Assembly (NCBI GenBank): GCA_013397075.1
Contig: VWZS01009726.1
Location: forward strand, 512,643-576,642
Source of the DNA: Rhabdornis inornatus
Taxonomy: Eukaryota; Chordata; Aves; Passeriformes; Rhabdornithidae
Direction of reading: 5' to 3'
DNA length: 64,000 bases
Numbering within the stretch: position 1 is the first letter of the stretch; the number at the start of each line of letters is the position of its first letter. A program made the translations under genes and the position numbers. Of the stretch, positions 49,401 to 62,935 are shown one piece after another. Below the pieces are notes generated by a model that saw nothing but the letters and a program-made list of their open reading frames with translations, did not search any database and was not told the DNA's origin.

Positions 49401-51215
49401 ACAGTTCAGTCTGGTTTACTGTGGAAAAGGTCGCTGGATAATGCTCCCCATCCTCCCACCTAAACAGTGAAGGAAACTGGAATGCTGAACCATGCAAATT
49501 AGATACAATTGTACTATTTGAATGAATTCTTTGCCTTTTTTTTTTTTCAGCTATTGGTACAAGAAATGCCCTTTTATGCTGTCTTCAGAAACTGGACAAA
49601 AGTATTCTTGAATACTGTGCATCGTCACAGATGTGTTGAGCTCTTGTTTTCACAGATCCTTCCAGTTCTCCTGTGACTGTTTATTGCAGGGCTTCACAGT
49701 TTATTTCCCAGATACAAATGATTTTAGGCTCAGTTTAGAAGGGGCAATTTCAAGATGAGTCTGCTGTTCTGTTATTTTAAAAGTAAACATGAGTATTTGT
49801 TGCAGCGTGTGTCCCAAAATACCAGTCCTTTATCCCAGAGATTATATTAAACAAATAAAATAATTGTTGTATTTTCTACCTTTGGTGGGAAGAAAGCCTT
49901 CTTAAATGAATGATTTTGGTATTATGCCTACTTGTTTCTGTACAATCCCTAACAAAAGCAAACAAACCAACAATACTCCCTGTGTGTACAAAAGCCTTCT
50001 ATCACATCATGGTGTTAATACTCATCGACAGAGTAGGATTTGGATACAATTATTTTCTCCTTTACTTCATGTCAAAATTCTAGCTATGCTGGGAGAGTAG
50101 TTGAAGTATGAACTAATTTGGTGGTTCTTTTGTTTAGTGTCCTTGTGTTTTGCTCAAGCACACAGAAATTGATTGACTATATGCAAAAGAGACAAAAATT
50201 TTGCTAAAATACTTTTTGTGAGTTCTGCCAGAGCTGTCTGGGAATGATCTCCAAGGTAACCAGGCTTTTTCTGACATAACGCAATAGCTGTATCTAAAAT
50301 AAGTGGTAGAGACTGTGTTGGTGCAGTAGCAAGAAACGTTGGTTTTTAATGAGCTCAAGTAATTAGCTCTCTGTTTTTGGTCCAGTGTTTTCTGTAGAGA
50401 TCATTTCTACATGTATGTGAGACAGGCTCTGCCACTTCTCTGAGACTGTTCAGAATTCACTCCCAAGCTGCCAAGGTCAGAAGAGACCATGTCTTGAAAG
50501 GTGGTTAACTTCTCGGGTTGAGAATAAATCTTTTCAGTGCTTGTCTCCACAGTGATTGCTCTTTCAGCCTACTGAAGAGCAGTATCGACTTGGTTTGGTG
50601 GGAGGTGCATATGCAGACAGAGGAATACATAATAAAGCCTGGAGTTTTGCAGGCTAATAAGATACTTCTTAAACATAGTAATTCTTGATGGCTTAAAAGT
50701 AATAAAAGTGTTGCACTACAGCACCTAAATTTTCTAGTTCTACTTACATGCAAGGATTATTTTTATTGCCTTTTTTGTTGTGTATTCCAATCTCATGCAA
50801 ACAGCATATGCGTCATAAACAACATTGTATGTTATTTTGGACTTTGCACTGAAATTCCATCGTTTCTGTTTGCAAAATTGTGACGTCTCTTCAAATAGCA
50901 GTGGCACGACTGGCTATAGTGCTTGAGGTTACTTACAGCACGTATAGTGTGTCAGGATGTATGGACTCTGTTGATAATGCTCAGTTAGACTGGCTGTCAT
51001 CCACTTTCCACTTCAGTTTTCCTGTCTGACATTAAATGTTTGGAAAACTTTTTGCATAGGCATAGAAATAAAAGAATGACGCATTCTAAAATAAAACAAA
51101 GCTAAGGAAGTGGCTAGCTACCCATGAAGCTCAATATTAATCTAAAACCTCTATTTCCAAATAATGTAATATTCTCAGAATGTTTCTCATTTGCCAGAAT
51201 GTTTGCTGCCTTCAT

Positions 51216-51300
51216 TAAAAAACAAAGCAAAACAAACACACAGACCCCCAAAATAACTCAAAAAACCCCACACCACAACAATATACCAAAACAAAACTAA
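51216..51300. repeat. A/C-rich low-complexity tract
   Basis: About 85 bp of AAACAAA/CAAAACAAAC/ACCCC-type sequence with few G or T. Similar tracts occur at 8190-8420, 59937-60040 and 62936-62985. Confidence 0.75.
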
Positions 51301-52573
51301 TTTTGGAATGGTGGAATCCGCATTCCCTCATTTATACCTGATGTTGATTCTTTCTTTTAATTGACAACATGAAAAGCTGTTTTGTAAAAGCTGTTTTTAA
51401 TATGCCATGGAGGCTGCAGGTAACCATCAAGCAATCACAAAGCCTTGGCCCAAGGTTTGATGTCATGTTCAGTCACAAGCATTTGCCTAAAAGAAAGTGG
51501 CACTGGAGATGGCCAGGCTGTAGAGAGCCCAACAGCCCGGCTTTACAAGGGGGAGCACAATAAAACCAGTTCAGTGGCTGGGCAGGCATTCAGCAAGCAG
51601 CCTGAGGCAACGTGTTGTGTCAGGGACTGAGTACAAAGCTTTGGACAGCTGCAGCACAGAGGTTTAATTTGTAGTGACGTTGCAGAGTGCGTGCCAAAAC
51701 TTTCCTCATTCCTAAGGAAACACTTTCCAGTGCATAATCGCTCAGTCTTGTAGCGTTCTTTAGAGATGCTGAAGAGCATTTTGAGCCTTTTTTTCTCAAG
51801 CAGATAGCAATGTTCTGTGGTGAGATTATGGAGGAATTGTCTGTTCACACTTTATTGTAATTTCCATAGTCATTACAGTAATATTACTCCCAGATTTTGC
51901 TAATAGCAATCTCTTCACTGCAAATCCTTCTGGAAAAGTAACAGGAGGTTGATTTCACTTTCTTAGCTTTGTCAGCCTCTTCGCATTCAAATAACCTAGC
52001 AGGCCAAAATCTTTAAAATTTGATTTCTCAGAAGTAATTGCAGGCTGTTGTGAAATACTATGCAAAGTCTTTCCAAATAGAAGTCTTTGATGTTTTTATT
52101 TTTTTTCCCTTAGTGCAGTGAAGATTTTTAGAAGGATGAAACAAAACTGAAATGTGGTAATAATTCAACAGTTACAAAAAATACTCTTTTACTAGTACTA
52201 AGGTTCTTGAGAGCTTCCTTTTCAAATCCATATTTAGGTATGTAAATAAGATATTTAGCTTTCAGAATGGCTGGTTCAACAAATAATTCAATAATGGGGT
52301 GTGCATAGCACAAAATATATTCAACGTATGAGATGGTAGTCTACTGAAGTTGTATCCTTCCATAGTAAAGATGTGTCTTTGGCTCATGTCAGAATGACCC
52401 TTTTTATCCACTGAGGTTTTTAATTCAAACTGTGAATTACAATGTGGCTGTAGCCTGTCCTTGGTTTAGCCTATCATCCCTTGACGCAAGTTATCATTAA
52501 AATCTCTTGCCAGAAGATTATAGAAGTTGGTGGCTAGGGCCTGAGAAGACCATACAATCAAAAGTATTCCAGC

Positions 52574-52645
52574 TTTTTGCCTGAGTGGTTAAGGCAGCAT
52601 AGCCAAATCTGGTGGCTTTAAACCATTTTTGCTCTGCTATCTTTC
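52574..52645 (+). pseudogene. Possible tRNA-Ser-derived pseudogene
   Basis: TGCCTGAGTGGTTAAGGC (52578-52595) matches the D-arm/A-box of serine tRNAs (GCCGAGTGGTTAAGGC) with one inserted T. Further on, AACCATTTTTGCTCTGC resembles the anticodon-stem/variable-arm part of tRNA-Ser(GCT), and CTTTCAAAA stands where the B-box TTCGAA is expected. About 13 extra bases lie in the anticodon region and the acceptor stem does not pair, so it cannot be a working tRNA. It could be a chance match. Confidence 0.35.
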
Positions 52646-53269
52646 AAAAAATGTTGGTCTTGTGATACAGAGCTGACATGTGGAATTCAAGATTGCTGCC
52701 TCGTTTTCCTTCATCGTCTTGGGATACTCAAGAAAGAGGGGAGAGATGTGTACAACCCTATTTTGTGGAGGTTTCTTCAGCACCGGGGTTCCTTGCTTAG
52801 GATTGTGCTTGTTGGTGAGGTGAAGCACACGTGAGTGGTAGCAGTTCCGAGTTTTTTTCTTTCTCCTTTCCATCTCCCACTACTGAAGAACAGCAGTTGT
52901 CACATGTGCTTAGCCACTGTTTTAGGGCAGTGCTTGTAGCCTGAGTTGGTCCTAGTGCTGATCAAGCTGTACAGGCACCAATATGTTCTTGGTTTATGAT
53001 CTGCAAAGCAGGAGAGGGAATAGGAGCTGCGGCACTAAAAAAGGCGCTGGAAAGATTTCTGTTCTGTTATGACCAGAACACTCAGTTTGAGGGTCCCTAG
53101 TCTTTTGTTTCAGTAGTGCCTGTAGGGGCATATCTAGGAAAGAGCAAGCACTGAGCAAGTGTGCACGACACTTCTCCTTAATACTCTCCTAGCTGCTGAG
53201 TAGTTTCAGCTCAAGCAGTTTCCCCCACATGTGGAAACTCTTCCAAACCTGTAGTGAACGTTTCTGCCT

Positions 53270-53640
53270 AGTATTTGGTCCATCCCTCCCTGAACCCACA
53301 TAAACCTATTGTCTGCAACATCCTTGGAAAGGACTTCCAGAAGTTTAGTATCGTCTATCTGTTGTTTTACTTTGACCTGATTCCACCTTCATGTGATGGT
53401 CCCTCATCTGTGCTGTAACAGCTGATCCCTACCCACCTCCCTTATTTCAGAGGTTTTTGTCATCTTTGTGTCCCCCTTAGTTTAATGAGGCTGAGGCACC
53501 TTAGCCCGTTTGATCTCCATACAAGTGTTGTTTTGGATCATCTTTGCCCTTCTGAAACCTTTCCAGCTCTAATGCAGTTTTAAATAAAGGGACCAATACT
53601 GCCTGTTAGTGAATACTGTCCATGGTTGTTCTGTTTCCTT
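53270..53640 (-). mobile_element. Ancient CR1 (CR1-L3-like) remnant
   Basis: 'gtctgcaacatccttggaaagg', 'ttccagaagtttagta', 'gttttggatcatctttgccc' and 'cctttccagctctaatgc' follow, in order, an old CR1 3' UTR known from crocodilians and turtles (caacatcctgtggcaaggag..., cccttttctgaaccttttcc...). The copy is heavily diverged, so it predates the other CR1s here. Boundaries are approximate. Confidence 0.6.
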
Positions 53641-56600
53641 TTTTATGCCTTACCTGATGATTCTAGCACTTTGATTTCATAAGAATTGGACCGGGGCTCA
53701 GGAAGCATGGATACATTTCCTGGTTCTCTTGTGTGTTCTCTTGGCTTCTTAGTTTCTGCTGAAACTTAGTTTCTTTCTAAACTTCTTTGTTGTTGTGGTT
53801 AAATGTGCACACTATTAGAAGAAAAAGTATACTCGGTGTGTGCTTGGGCTGACAGACTCCAGTCTCTGTTGCTGAGTAAGGTATTACAACCTGGGGGTAA
53901 TGCTAACATAGTGTTTTCCAGAAAGACTTCGGAGTAGTTACACCTCAGTCACTCCCCCAGTAAATTTTCTTTGCTGGTTCTGTATCTGAGAGAAACAAAA
54001 CTAGTCCTGCTTGTCATTTTTCTTTAGTTTTCATGCAAGTATCATTTGATCTTTCTGGGTGCCTGGCTTGAGTTGTGGGTGGATATAAACCAGATGCTAT
54101 AAAAAGTGGAAGTTTTTCTTATGTAACACTTAGACATTACATGCTTAATTAAGGCATCTCTGCATACCTTGGTAAATGGCACCTTGAATACAGTGAGGAC
54201 CAGAGTGATAACAATGTGCCGAAGAGTTGCCATTAATTTCGAGGGACTGTGTGAAATTTTTGGGTAACTGAGGTATTGATGGCTTGTGTTGCACATGTTT
54301 CAGTAATGAATTGAAGAATACTTTATGTCTTACAGTTGATTACTCTGATTTCCTTCGAAGCACCTTTTTTCAGTTCAGCATTTACATAATGCAGGAAATT
54401 ACATCCTTTGCCACTTAGTGAGGTGTATTCTGAATTCATGTGCATTCTTTTGTCTTTCCCAGATATTTTAAAAGGTAATCTTCTTTTGGTTTCCGAATAG
54501 TTCTTTAAACTCTTCTTTTCCAAGAGGTTTCATGCTATTAAGGGTGAAGCAGTAGTAAACCACAGGTTTCTTTCAAAGTTATAAGGGCAAATTTTTTAAA
54601 GCTGCGTTGCTGCAGAAAGGTGTAACAACTTGTTCATTATAACTATTTAGTTTGTAATGATAATGGCTGGTACATTAATATAGCTTTTAAGAGCAATACC
54701 CATTTCTTTTCCAAGAGAAAGCTTAAGAATATTTATCTTGGAGTCTTCTAGAAAACCCTGCTCATTTGTGTAATACCTTGTTTGAATAGCTAGCCAGATG
54801 GATCCAGGCAATGCTTGTGCATGTCACATATGTCTAACGCCTTTCCTTCTCCTGGGACCAAACTGCATTACATCATATTTTATGATTACAAGACAGAATT
54901 TTGGTGGAACTTAGCCATATGGTTGAGTCATCTGTTCTCTACAGTTTTGGAAGGATTATACTAGCATCTTCAAAAGACTGTTGAATTTATTGGCTTTTTT
55001 AACCCATAAAATTTGGAAACCTTCTGCTGTCTCTGGCAATGAAAACTATCTCATTTTCAGTTTATGTATATAATCCTTTGCAGTTATTAACTGAATCTGT
55101 TAAGGATGCTGTTACAGGGTGAAAAAAATGGATGCTTGTATGTTATTCTGGATTTCCTATCTCATGAGATGGAAGGGAACCCCTAAGACATGTGACGTGG
55201 ATTCCTAAAAAATAACAAAAAATCAACAAATGCACATTCTTTGCATTTTTGTCGGGACTTTTAGGCGTTATCTCTTCTTCCATGAAGATTTAAAACCTGT
55301 TACAAGTCCTTGCTCTCCCTCTGCTCCTCCACCCTTTCACATGAATTATTGAAAAGCGTGTTTTGAAAAAAGATGAGAATTACTTTGCCACTGACTGGCC
55401 ATTTGCTCCTGGGAACATGTCTGAATTCAGCAGTTATTCAAAGTTGTTGTGTTAGATGCACTCCTCCACAAAATCCAGCATAGCCCTGGTGTACAGTCTC
55501 AGTCCTTGAAACGTGTTTAGATTGAACTGATCCTGATGGGGAGCATGGCTAGGGATATTGGTCAGGTCAGTCTTGCTTTTAAGCATCAAAGGGAAAATGT
55601 TTTATAAGATTTATGATGCTACTAGGGATTTCTCTCTCATGTCAGCCCCTGCAAGAGCTGTGATGAAATGGTTATAGCTGTAGCAGGGATGTTTTTGATG
55701 ACGGGAAGAGGGCTGGTAGCACAGCCAGCCCACTCACTTTTCCTGGGGTTGTGTGCTTTTTCTCCAGAGAGACTCAGGAGTGGACTGCCCTTCAGGATTT
55801 TGTGCTTTGTACGTAATTTTATTATAGGTTTTTAATTTGCAGTAGCTTCGTACTGGGAAGTTGAAGATCTCTATGTTGTTGAGCATCTTGTGAAGAAATC
55901 AGAATATAAACTAGACAACCTGCAGTAGGGTGTCTTGATATAGCAGCAGCAGTAGTATTCCTGAGAGGGGAAGGACAGACAAACCACTGGCAGCACTTCT
56001 CTTGATGACAGGAGAGTATCTTGATAATGGTGACGTGCAAATATAGTCCAGTCTAGGACTAATTAGTAGGAGCCAAGTGAATCTTTAATTAAAACAAAAA
56101 AGCAGAGGCTTGTTTGTAGCTCTTGTTGTCTTGTGTGAGCCATTGTAGTGCATTTGGTGAGTTACAGGGTATCCAAATTAGCAAAAGCACTGTAGGGAAA
56201 GGACTGAGTGTTCTGGTAAATCACATATTATTGATAAGAACATTCAAATGAAGACAGGTTATTGATGTGCAGATCAGTCCGTTAATACTGAGCTGTGGTG
56301 GTTGTGCCAGGCAGCAGATAGCTCAATCAGTGATCAAATAGGCAGGAGTTAAACCCCCAGCACTGGCTTGGGGCAGCCAAAACTGGGTTTCCAGGGGCTG
56401 CCTGGAGAAAGGCATGCAAGCTGTGGCTCTGATCAGATGGAAGGCAAAGCCATCCATGCTTGCTGAACAGAAAGCTTGTGCATGTCGTTATTCACGTCTG
56501 TAGAGAAATGGAACTCCTTCTTCGGATGAGTTTCTAAGGAAAGGAACCAGGTTGAGTGCCTGCTTGTTCTTTCTCTCCTTTTGCTTCAGGCCTGCCATGT

Positions 56601-57845
56601 GTGGGCAGCTGATATTCTGCATACAGAGAGTCTGACGCATAAAAGACTTGTCTGATTCTCAGTGCATGTGATGTGGAGGATAAACAACGTGGGAAGATGT
56701 GGTGGTGTGGAATCTCACATGTTCTTCACTGGCAGCTGAAGTGGATTACATTTTCATGCAAAACAATTGCTTTTCCCCATGACTCTTGGATTTATCCCTC
56801 ATTGCAGTCATGGAAGTAAAAGCAGCTAAGCTTAGCTTGCTTCTTTAATATTTGATTTTGGAGACTGACAAATATTAGGTCTAGAGGTCAATCCACAGCA
56901 CTAATATCTGTTAGTGGCCTCAATAAGATCAGACAGATAGTGAGATTTTTTGCCTCTTATGTAGTCATGAAGTACTTTTGGAGATTGAGTTGAGTCCTTG
57001 AAGACTCCAAGCAAAATAATTTCTTGGAATAGGGATTTGTCTCTATGCTTGCACTGTGTTTTGTTTGGCTTTGTCATGGATTTCAGAATAGAAGGCTATA
57101 ATCCCATAACAGTGGTTATGTCCTTTACAAGAATGACAAATTCAACTATAAATAGACTGGTTTTTACTCTGAATGGTTTTGAAATGTTAATACATATTTT
57201 GTTATGAATTTGGAAATTGTATTGCTTCCTACAATGGCAAAAATTCTAGTAGATATAAAAATATTGTGAAGTGTTTTTAAAAAATCTAAGATCTTTTCTG
57301 GCACTTGTGGAGAATATTAAGATGGTGAAGTTTAGTCAAGTAATGTACTTTGTCTTACTAACAGAGGAGAAAAAAAAGGTAGCAACTTTCATTGTGAGCT
57401 GAAATTTCATGTAGGCATTTGTAATACAAACACAAAGTGCCATGGTGGCTTGTACCTTATGAACACAGCTTACAGCAGTACATCTTACATTGGTTCTGGA
57501 CAGTGTGTGGTTCTGTTAGTTGTTTAATTCTTTTTCCTTGTCTGCAGCCTTTGTGTCTGTATTCCCCTTTGCAGAAGAATGGGGAGGAAAAATGGGTTGC
57601 AGCTCTAAACATCATGAAAATCACCTTACTGTGCAGAAGTGGCAAGATAAGCAATGTTTTGAGGTCTAGCAACCTCAAAGATGGAGCCTTAGGTCTAAAG
57701 TGCGAGTACATGATGGATGTCTATTTGGCCATTGGAAATCAAGAAGATCCATCAAGTTTCTCTACGTTTACTAGTCAACAGAAACTGGAGCATGCTATTA
57801 AAAATCTAAGTAGACACAGTCAGCTCAGATACCCAAACCAAATTG

Positions 57846-58285
57846 TAGAATCATAGAATTGTGCTGATTTGGAATGGACCCATCAGAATCATTGAGTCCA
57901 GCTCCCAGCCCTGCACAGCACATCCCGAGAGTCACACCACATGTCTGAGAGCATTGTCCAAATGCTTCTTGAGCTCTGTCAGGCTGTGCTGTGACCACTG
58001 CCTTGGGGAGCCTGTTCCAGTACCCAACCACCCTCTGGATAAGGAAACTTTTTCTGATATTCTAAACCTCCCCTGACATAACTTCAGGCCATTCTCTTGG
58101 GTTCTGTCACTGTCAGAGCAGAGATCAGTGTCTGCCCCTTTGCTTCCCCTCATGGAGCTGAAACTGCAATGAGGTCTCCCCTCAGTCTCCTCCAGGCTGA
58201 ACTGACCAAGTGACCTCAGCCACTCCTCACACGTCTTCTCCTCCTGACCTTTCATCTCCTTGGGACACTCTAATGGCTTAATGTG
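57846..58285 (-). mobile_element. CR1 LINE 3' fragment
   Basis: The plus strand starts TAGAATCATAGAATTGTGCTG, then 'cagccctgcacagcacatcc', 'ctctgtcaggctgtgctgtg', 'gaggtctcccctcagtctcc' and 'cttgggacactctaatggct'. It is the same family as 9011-9325 but extends further 5'. The tail is at 57846 and the truncation about 58285. Sequence 58286-58490 beyond it is unassigned. Confidence 0.9.
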
Positions 58286-59936
58286 CAGAATTTGCAAACC
58301 TTCCACTAAGGAAGTTGTATGTCTGTGGCAAATGTTGAACTCTAACGGGCTATTCCTGTCCCTATCTAGAACCAAGGAGTTCAGATGTGTGCCTTGGTCC
58401 TTGGGCACACTCCGGTCTTCACAGACCACTGTGTCCAACATAGTGTTGAGGATTGTCAAGATCATCAACACAATAGCTGAATAAACAAATTTGCTTGCAG
58501 AGTTAGCATTCTCCCTGTATCTTACAGCCTGCTTACCACTGAAATATACTTACCAGATGAAAGGTCATGTTAGATTATCCAGGCAATTTTACTTTGAACC
58601 TCTTGGTTTCTCCTTTTTCCCAAGTGACCGTGAGGCAGTTGTGCAGCAGAAATCCCAAAACTTGAAAGGTTTTATATGAGTTGCTATTTGACCTTTGTAA
58701 GTGGGTAAAGTCTGTTGATTAAGTAGTTCTTTTGTCTTAAAACTTTTTCATATCTTTTTCATATCTCATGCTGATTATCAGTTTCTTGTTTATATATGTT
58801 TTTATATTTAAGGGTAAGGAAAACTTGAGGATCCTTAGATAACCATTTCAGAAATCTGGCCATTTTTAAGTCTGTGTTTTGACATCCCATGGAATTTTTG
58901 CAGGGAAGAGCTTCCTATTGCTGGATTACTGTCCAGCAATAATCAGTAGTTTGTTAGATATATTTTAGTTTACTGAGTAATTTCAAGATGAGAACACTCA
59001 TCTGAGTTCTCTGTAGCTCAGATCTTTAGAACTTTGAGAAAAGACAGAACAATGGGAGATGGTCACTTCAAACAGAATAGATTGAACGTCTTTATTTTTA
59101 GAAAGTCCCTTGTGTTTTTTCCTGTGTTAAGATAAACATTGTTTCATTTATACAAATATACACAATTAATTCTTGGCTTTACTTTCTTCTGTCTTACTGA
59201 GAGTGATTGTTTGCATGTGGTGTGGTTACTGCTACATCCTTTGCTATCTGAAAATAAAGATAAATCTTCGGTTGCTGTACTGATGATGTGTGAGATGATA
59301 AACAATGGACAGTAGCTGGACTTACTGCCAGTGCTCTGGCTGTATGTTACTAATGATTTAGATGTACTTTTTCTTGTCTTGTTCCAAGGCCTTGCATGTT
59401 GTGAGCTTTTTGCTCATCGCTTTTCCTTTGTACTCAATGCCATGAAATGGCTTATGTGAAAACATCAGTAACTGCTTAAAAGAGAACACCTGATGTACCT
59501 AGATATAATGTTAGCAGGAAATGCCACTGTTCCTCAAATGCAAAGATTGATTTATCTTTTTTAGGAAGGCTGAGAGGTAGTATCTGAATGAAAAAAAAGA
59601 ACCATTGTGGTCTTTAGTATGAAGTGAAACAAGCAGCATGTGTGAGCTGCGTGCCTCCCAATGCACACAAAACTCCACCATGTGCCTCTAAACTCGCTAG
59701 TGTGGGCCAGCTGTATTCCTTGGTCTGGGTGAACTGTGTCATGCTCTCTTGGCCACCCTTGCTGACTTTGGCTCTCAGGCTCTTCACTTTTTTGCTTTTA
59801 CAGAAATGAAGTCTTGCAGTTGAGTTACAAAGTGGTTGCTTTTCCGTGCTTCAGCTGTGTTCCCTTCCTGACCTTATGGCTACTCTGCGTTCAAAGCCTG
59901 ACTGAAACTGTGAAACTAACCACAGGGGTTTTTTAA

Positions 59937-60040
59937 AATAACCCAAACAAACAACAAAGCAAACAAAAAGCAAACAAAATACCCCACTCACAAAACCCAA
60001 CCAAACCACCACCAAAACAGACAAAAACCACCCAAGAAAC
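59937..60040. repeat. A/C-rich low-complexity tract
   Basis: Around 100 bp almost without G and T on the plus strand (ACCCAAACAAACAACAAA, AACCAAACCACCACC). The 18-mer ACCCAAACAAACAACAAA recurs at about 62941. Confidence 0.8.
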
Positions 60041-61014
60041 TTGCATGGAAGAAATACAAATATCTCAGCAAAACAGCAAACTTCTTTCCACTTTCATTTC
60101 CCTCTTGAGTGCTCTTCGATCATAGCTCACAACCTGCTGCAAATTCCAGTCATCATTTAAGCAAAGACCACACTAACTTTTTTCTACAACTTCCCTCCCC
60201 CCACACCCCCAGTCCCCAGACTTGCAGTCTCAGATGACCATTTTAGTCAGGTCATCTTTCCCCATCTCTCTTGGTGAAAGACCCTTTCTTCTCACAGCCT
60301 GTGGTCCCCTTCTGCCAGCAAAGTTTCCGGGCAGCCTCACTGGCTGATAGAAATGCCCTGCTGAGTGACTTGCTGTTCAGTTGCATTATTCTGGGGTTCA
60401 GCATGGAAAAATGGTTTACTTGGATAATAATAACTTCTTTATCTACAGAAGCTACCCAGTGAATGGGTGATTATCAAGGTTTACTGACAATCTGCCGTTA
60501 GTCTTTTGTTACTATTCCTTGAGCATTCTTTCCAACTGCTTCCTGCCTTCCCTGTCGTGCTTTTTATCTCTGATTCAAATGGAATTCATGGTCTGACACA
60601 AATACAGTCTCCAGTATCAAACAGACTTCATGCAATTCACATGGCCAGTTACCCCAGCTAAGCACTCTAGCTCAAGAAGCAAGAGCAGGGCAATGGACTG
60701 GTGATTCTGCTTGTAAAATGTGCACAGGTTACTTGCATTGCTGCCATTTCCACCTTTAAAGAATGGCATGTGTAATCTTGTGAGCTGCAATTGTTTCATC
60801 TTCTTGTGTAAATATAATTAATGTTGTTAGCCATCACTCACCTAAAACAGCATGGATGGTCAAGTGAAGCTGGAAAAGACTGGTTTGTAGCAATTAATGA
60901 CATTTAGATAATATCATTGTGAATACTTTGAAAGCCGTTGTCACGCTTTGCTTTTCTGACAACTTAATTAGAGGTCTAGACCTTACTTGTGATGAAGTTA
61001 ATGAACACAGCATC

Positions 61015-61235
61015 TTTTGGCACGGCCTTTCAGGGCACTGCTTCGGTCTGCGCGGCGCAGCACAGGTCAGCTTGCAGTGCCGCTGAGCTGTGTCTGCGCC
61101 GAGGGCAGGCTTTGGGAGTCACAGCAAGGAGCTGGAGCCACAGCAACTGGAAGGAGCCTGGGAGGCAGCAGCTGCTGGCATCTGCTGAGCTCTGAATGTC
61201 CTGGGAGAAGCTGCTGCAGACTGGAATAAGCTGTT
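61015..61235. promoter_or_regulatory. Small GC- and CpG-containing patch in intron 2
   Basis: About 220 bp that stand out from AT-rich surroundings: TCTGCGCGGCGCAGCACAGG, GTGCCGCTGAG and TCTGCGCCGAGG, followed by CTG/CAG-rich sequence (GGCAGCAGCTGCTGGC). It could be an intronic enhancer, an alternative promoter or an old exon. No splice-framed reading frame was recognised. Confidence 0.3.
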
Positions 61236-62935
61236 GCTGATAAGGTCAGCAACATCCTGCCATTCTGCAACTGCGATTTCCACTCCCACCACCCCAGCTT
61301 GCTGCTGGCAATTACCATCTCTGAATTACACATGGGAAGGCCGGGAAAGGTGTAAGCTCCTTACCTACATACCGCTGGCTCCTAGGCTTTCAGATAAGCC
61401 GTTCTTTCGAGAAAAACTGTCGTCTGTTGTTTTAACTTCAAGGGATGTTTTGTTTAGTGAATGCATTCAGTACAATAAGATTGTTCTTGTTTTTAAAACT
61501 CTCTTGGGAAGTCCAGGACATGTGGACTTTTGTGGATGACCTTGTGATGCAGTCGTGTTCAGTGTCTTTGCCATGCATTTGTTTATGACGCCAGTCTTTT
61601 AAGTATTCCTTTCCTCTTCAGACACTGAGTTGCTGAGTTTGAAATTATCAGGAATTTCAATTTGCTACTCAGCTTCCCTGCTGAGTTCTGATTTCAGTGG
61701 AGATAACATAACTCAGTCTCCAGTAGGTTTGCAACAATGCAAGGTCACTTAAATCATCTCCTGTAGGCTGCATGCCAAAGATAAAGAAACAAAATTGTTG
61801 CCAGTTAATGTTTGCTCAGGTATTTGCCCATGGAAAACGTTGTACAAGTGCTAAGTGGGACTATCACCTCTTGTTATACATTATTTCTTGCATGATATGT
61901 GCTGGTAATCTCAAACAATTGAGGCTTAATTCTCTGATATGGTGGTGATGAAAAATAGAATAGGTACCTTTTTTGAACATGTTTTGATTCCTCAGCTTCT
62001 CCTCTGGAAAGGAAGTTGTTCACTTTGTGACAGAGAAAACAATTTATAAGAACAGCTAGTGCAAGCTTTAACTAGAAAGCTGGAAAATGGGCTTTGATAT
62101 GAAGGTTTCTCTTTGGACTCAAAATCTGTCAACTTGTCAACGTACTATGTGTGATCCCAAATATGAAGGATTTTTACTGGATGGTTTCAGCCCCACGAGT
62201 ATGATAAGTACTTTATTAGTATCTTGCAATGATAAAATTGGAAATAAATTGTGCACAGAAAGAGCTTACAGGAGACTCACAGCTGCCAGTGCAGTTGCTG
62301 TTGGTAACTGCTGCCGAAGTTTGTGATGGAGCCATAGTTTTGAGAGGTCGTCCTGATGGTGGTCACTGAAGGTGATGTGAGCACTCTGCATTGGCTTGAG
62401 TATTGCCTTTTTTAATCACTAATCACAAACTGGTGGTGTAGATTCAATTCAGTCAGGTTCTCAGCCTCACTTCATTAACACTGACTACACAGTGCCCTGT
62501 GTAGGAGTGGCTTTCCACCCTAAGCATGGCTATCTCTGTTCTCAGCTTTATGAGTGTTTCAGTATGAAAAACACTGAACTGTTACCAGGCAGGTGCTTCT
62601 GAGTGAGACCCTTTTCCAGCAAACTTTTTCCATCTGAAAACTGAAAATCAAGAATAAAAAAGCATGCTTGAGAGGGATGTTCAATGCCACTTGATGTTTG
62701 AATTTTAGCATGCCATCCTTTCAGCTGTCAATGTTGTATTTTAGGATTTATCAGGGATGACAGATTATCTAATCCCCTGCACATTAGTAGGAAAATGTTT
62801 ACTATTTTTAGGCATGACTGAAAAACACCTGTTTTATTCAAAAACTTCCATGTCTTAAGCTTTGATCAGATTACTTTGTCTCTGCATATGTAATACTCAT
62901 TATTGCTACCTATACGGAACACTATACACGTTTAA

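Noticed and set aside
49537..49650. Excellent splice-acceptor-like T13CAG at 49550 and possible exon
   Set aside because: No good donor follows, the downstream frame stops within about 30 codons and does not match RAI14 ankyrin sequence.
56315..56385. A-box/B-box-like words (TAGCTCAATCAGTG ... GAGTTAAACC) suggesting a tRNA
   Set aside because: Spacing is too short and no cloverleaf stems pair.
57437..57856. 139-codon plus-strand frame ending in the CR1 tail
   Set aside because: The C-terminal codons come from the CR1 tail, the rest resembles nothing known, and a possible acceptor at about 57547 has no supporting donor.
62755..62775. GATGACAGATTA, similar to the Asp-Asp-Arg-Leu codons expected in the next RAI14 exon
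   Set aside because: The flanking codons do not match and a stop follows immediately.
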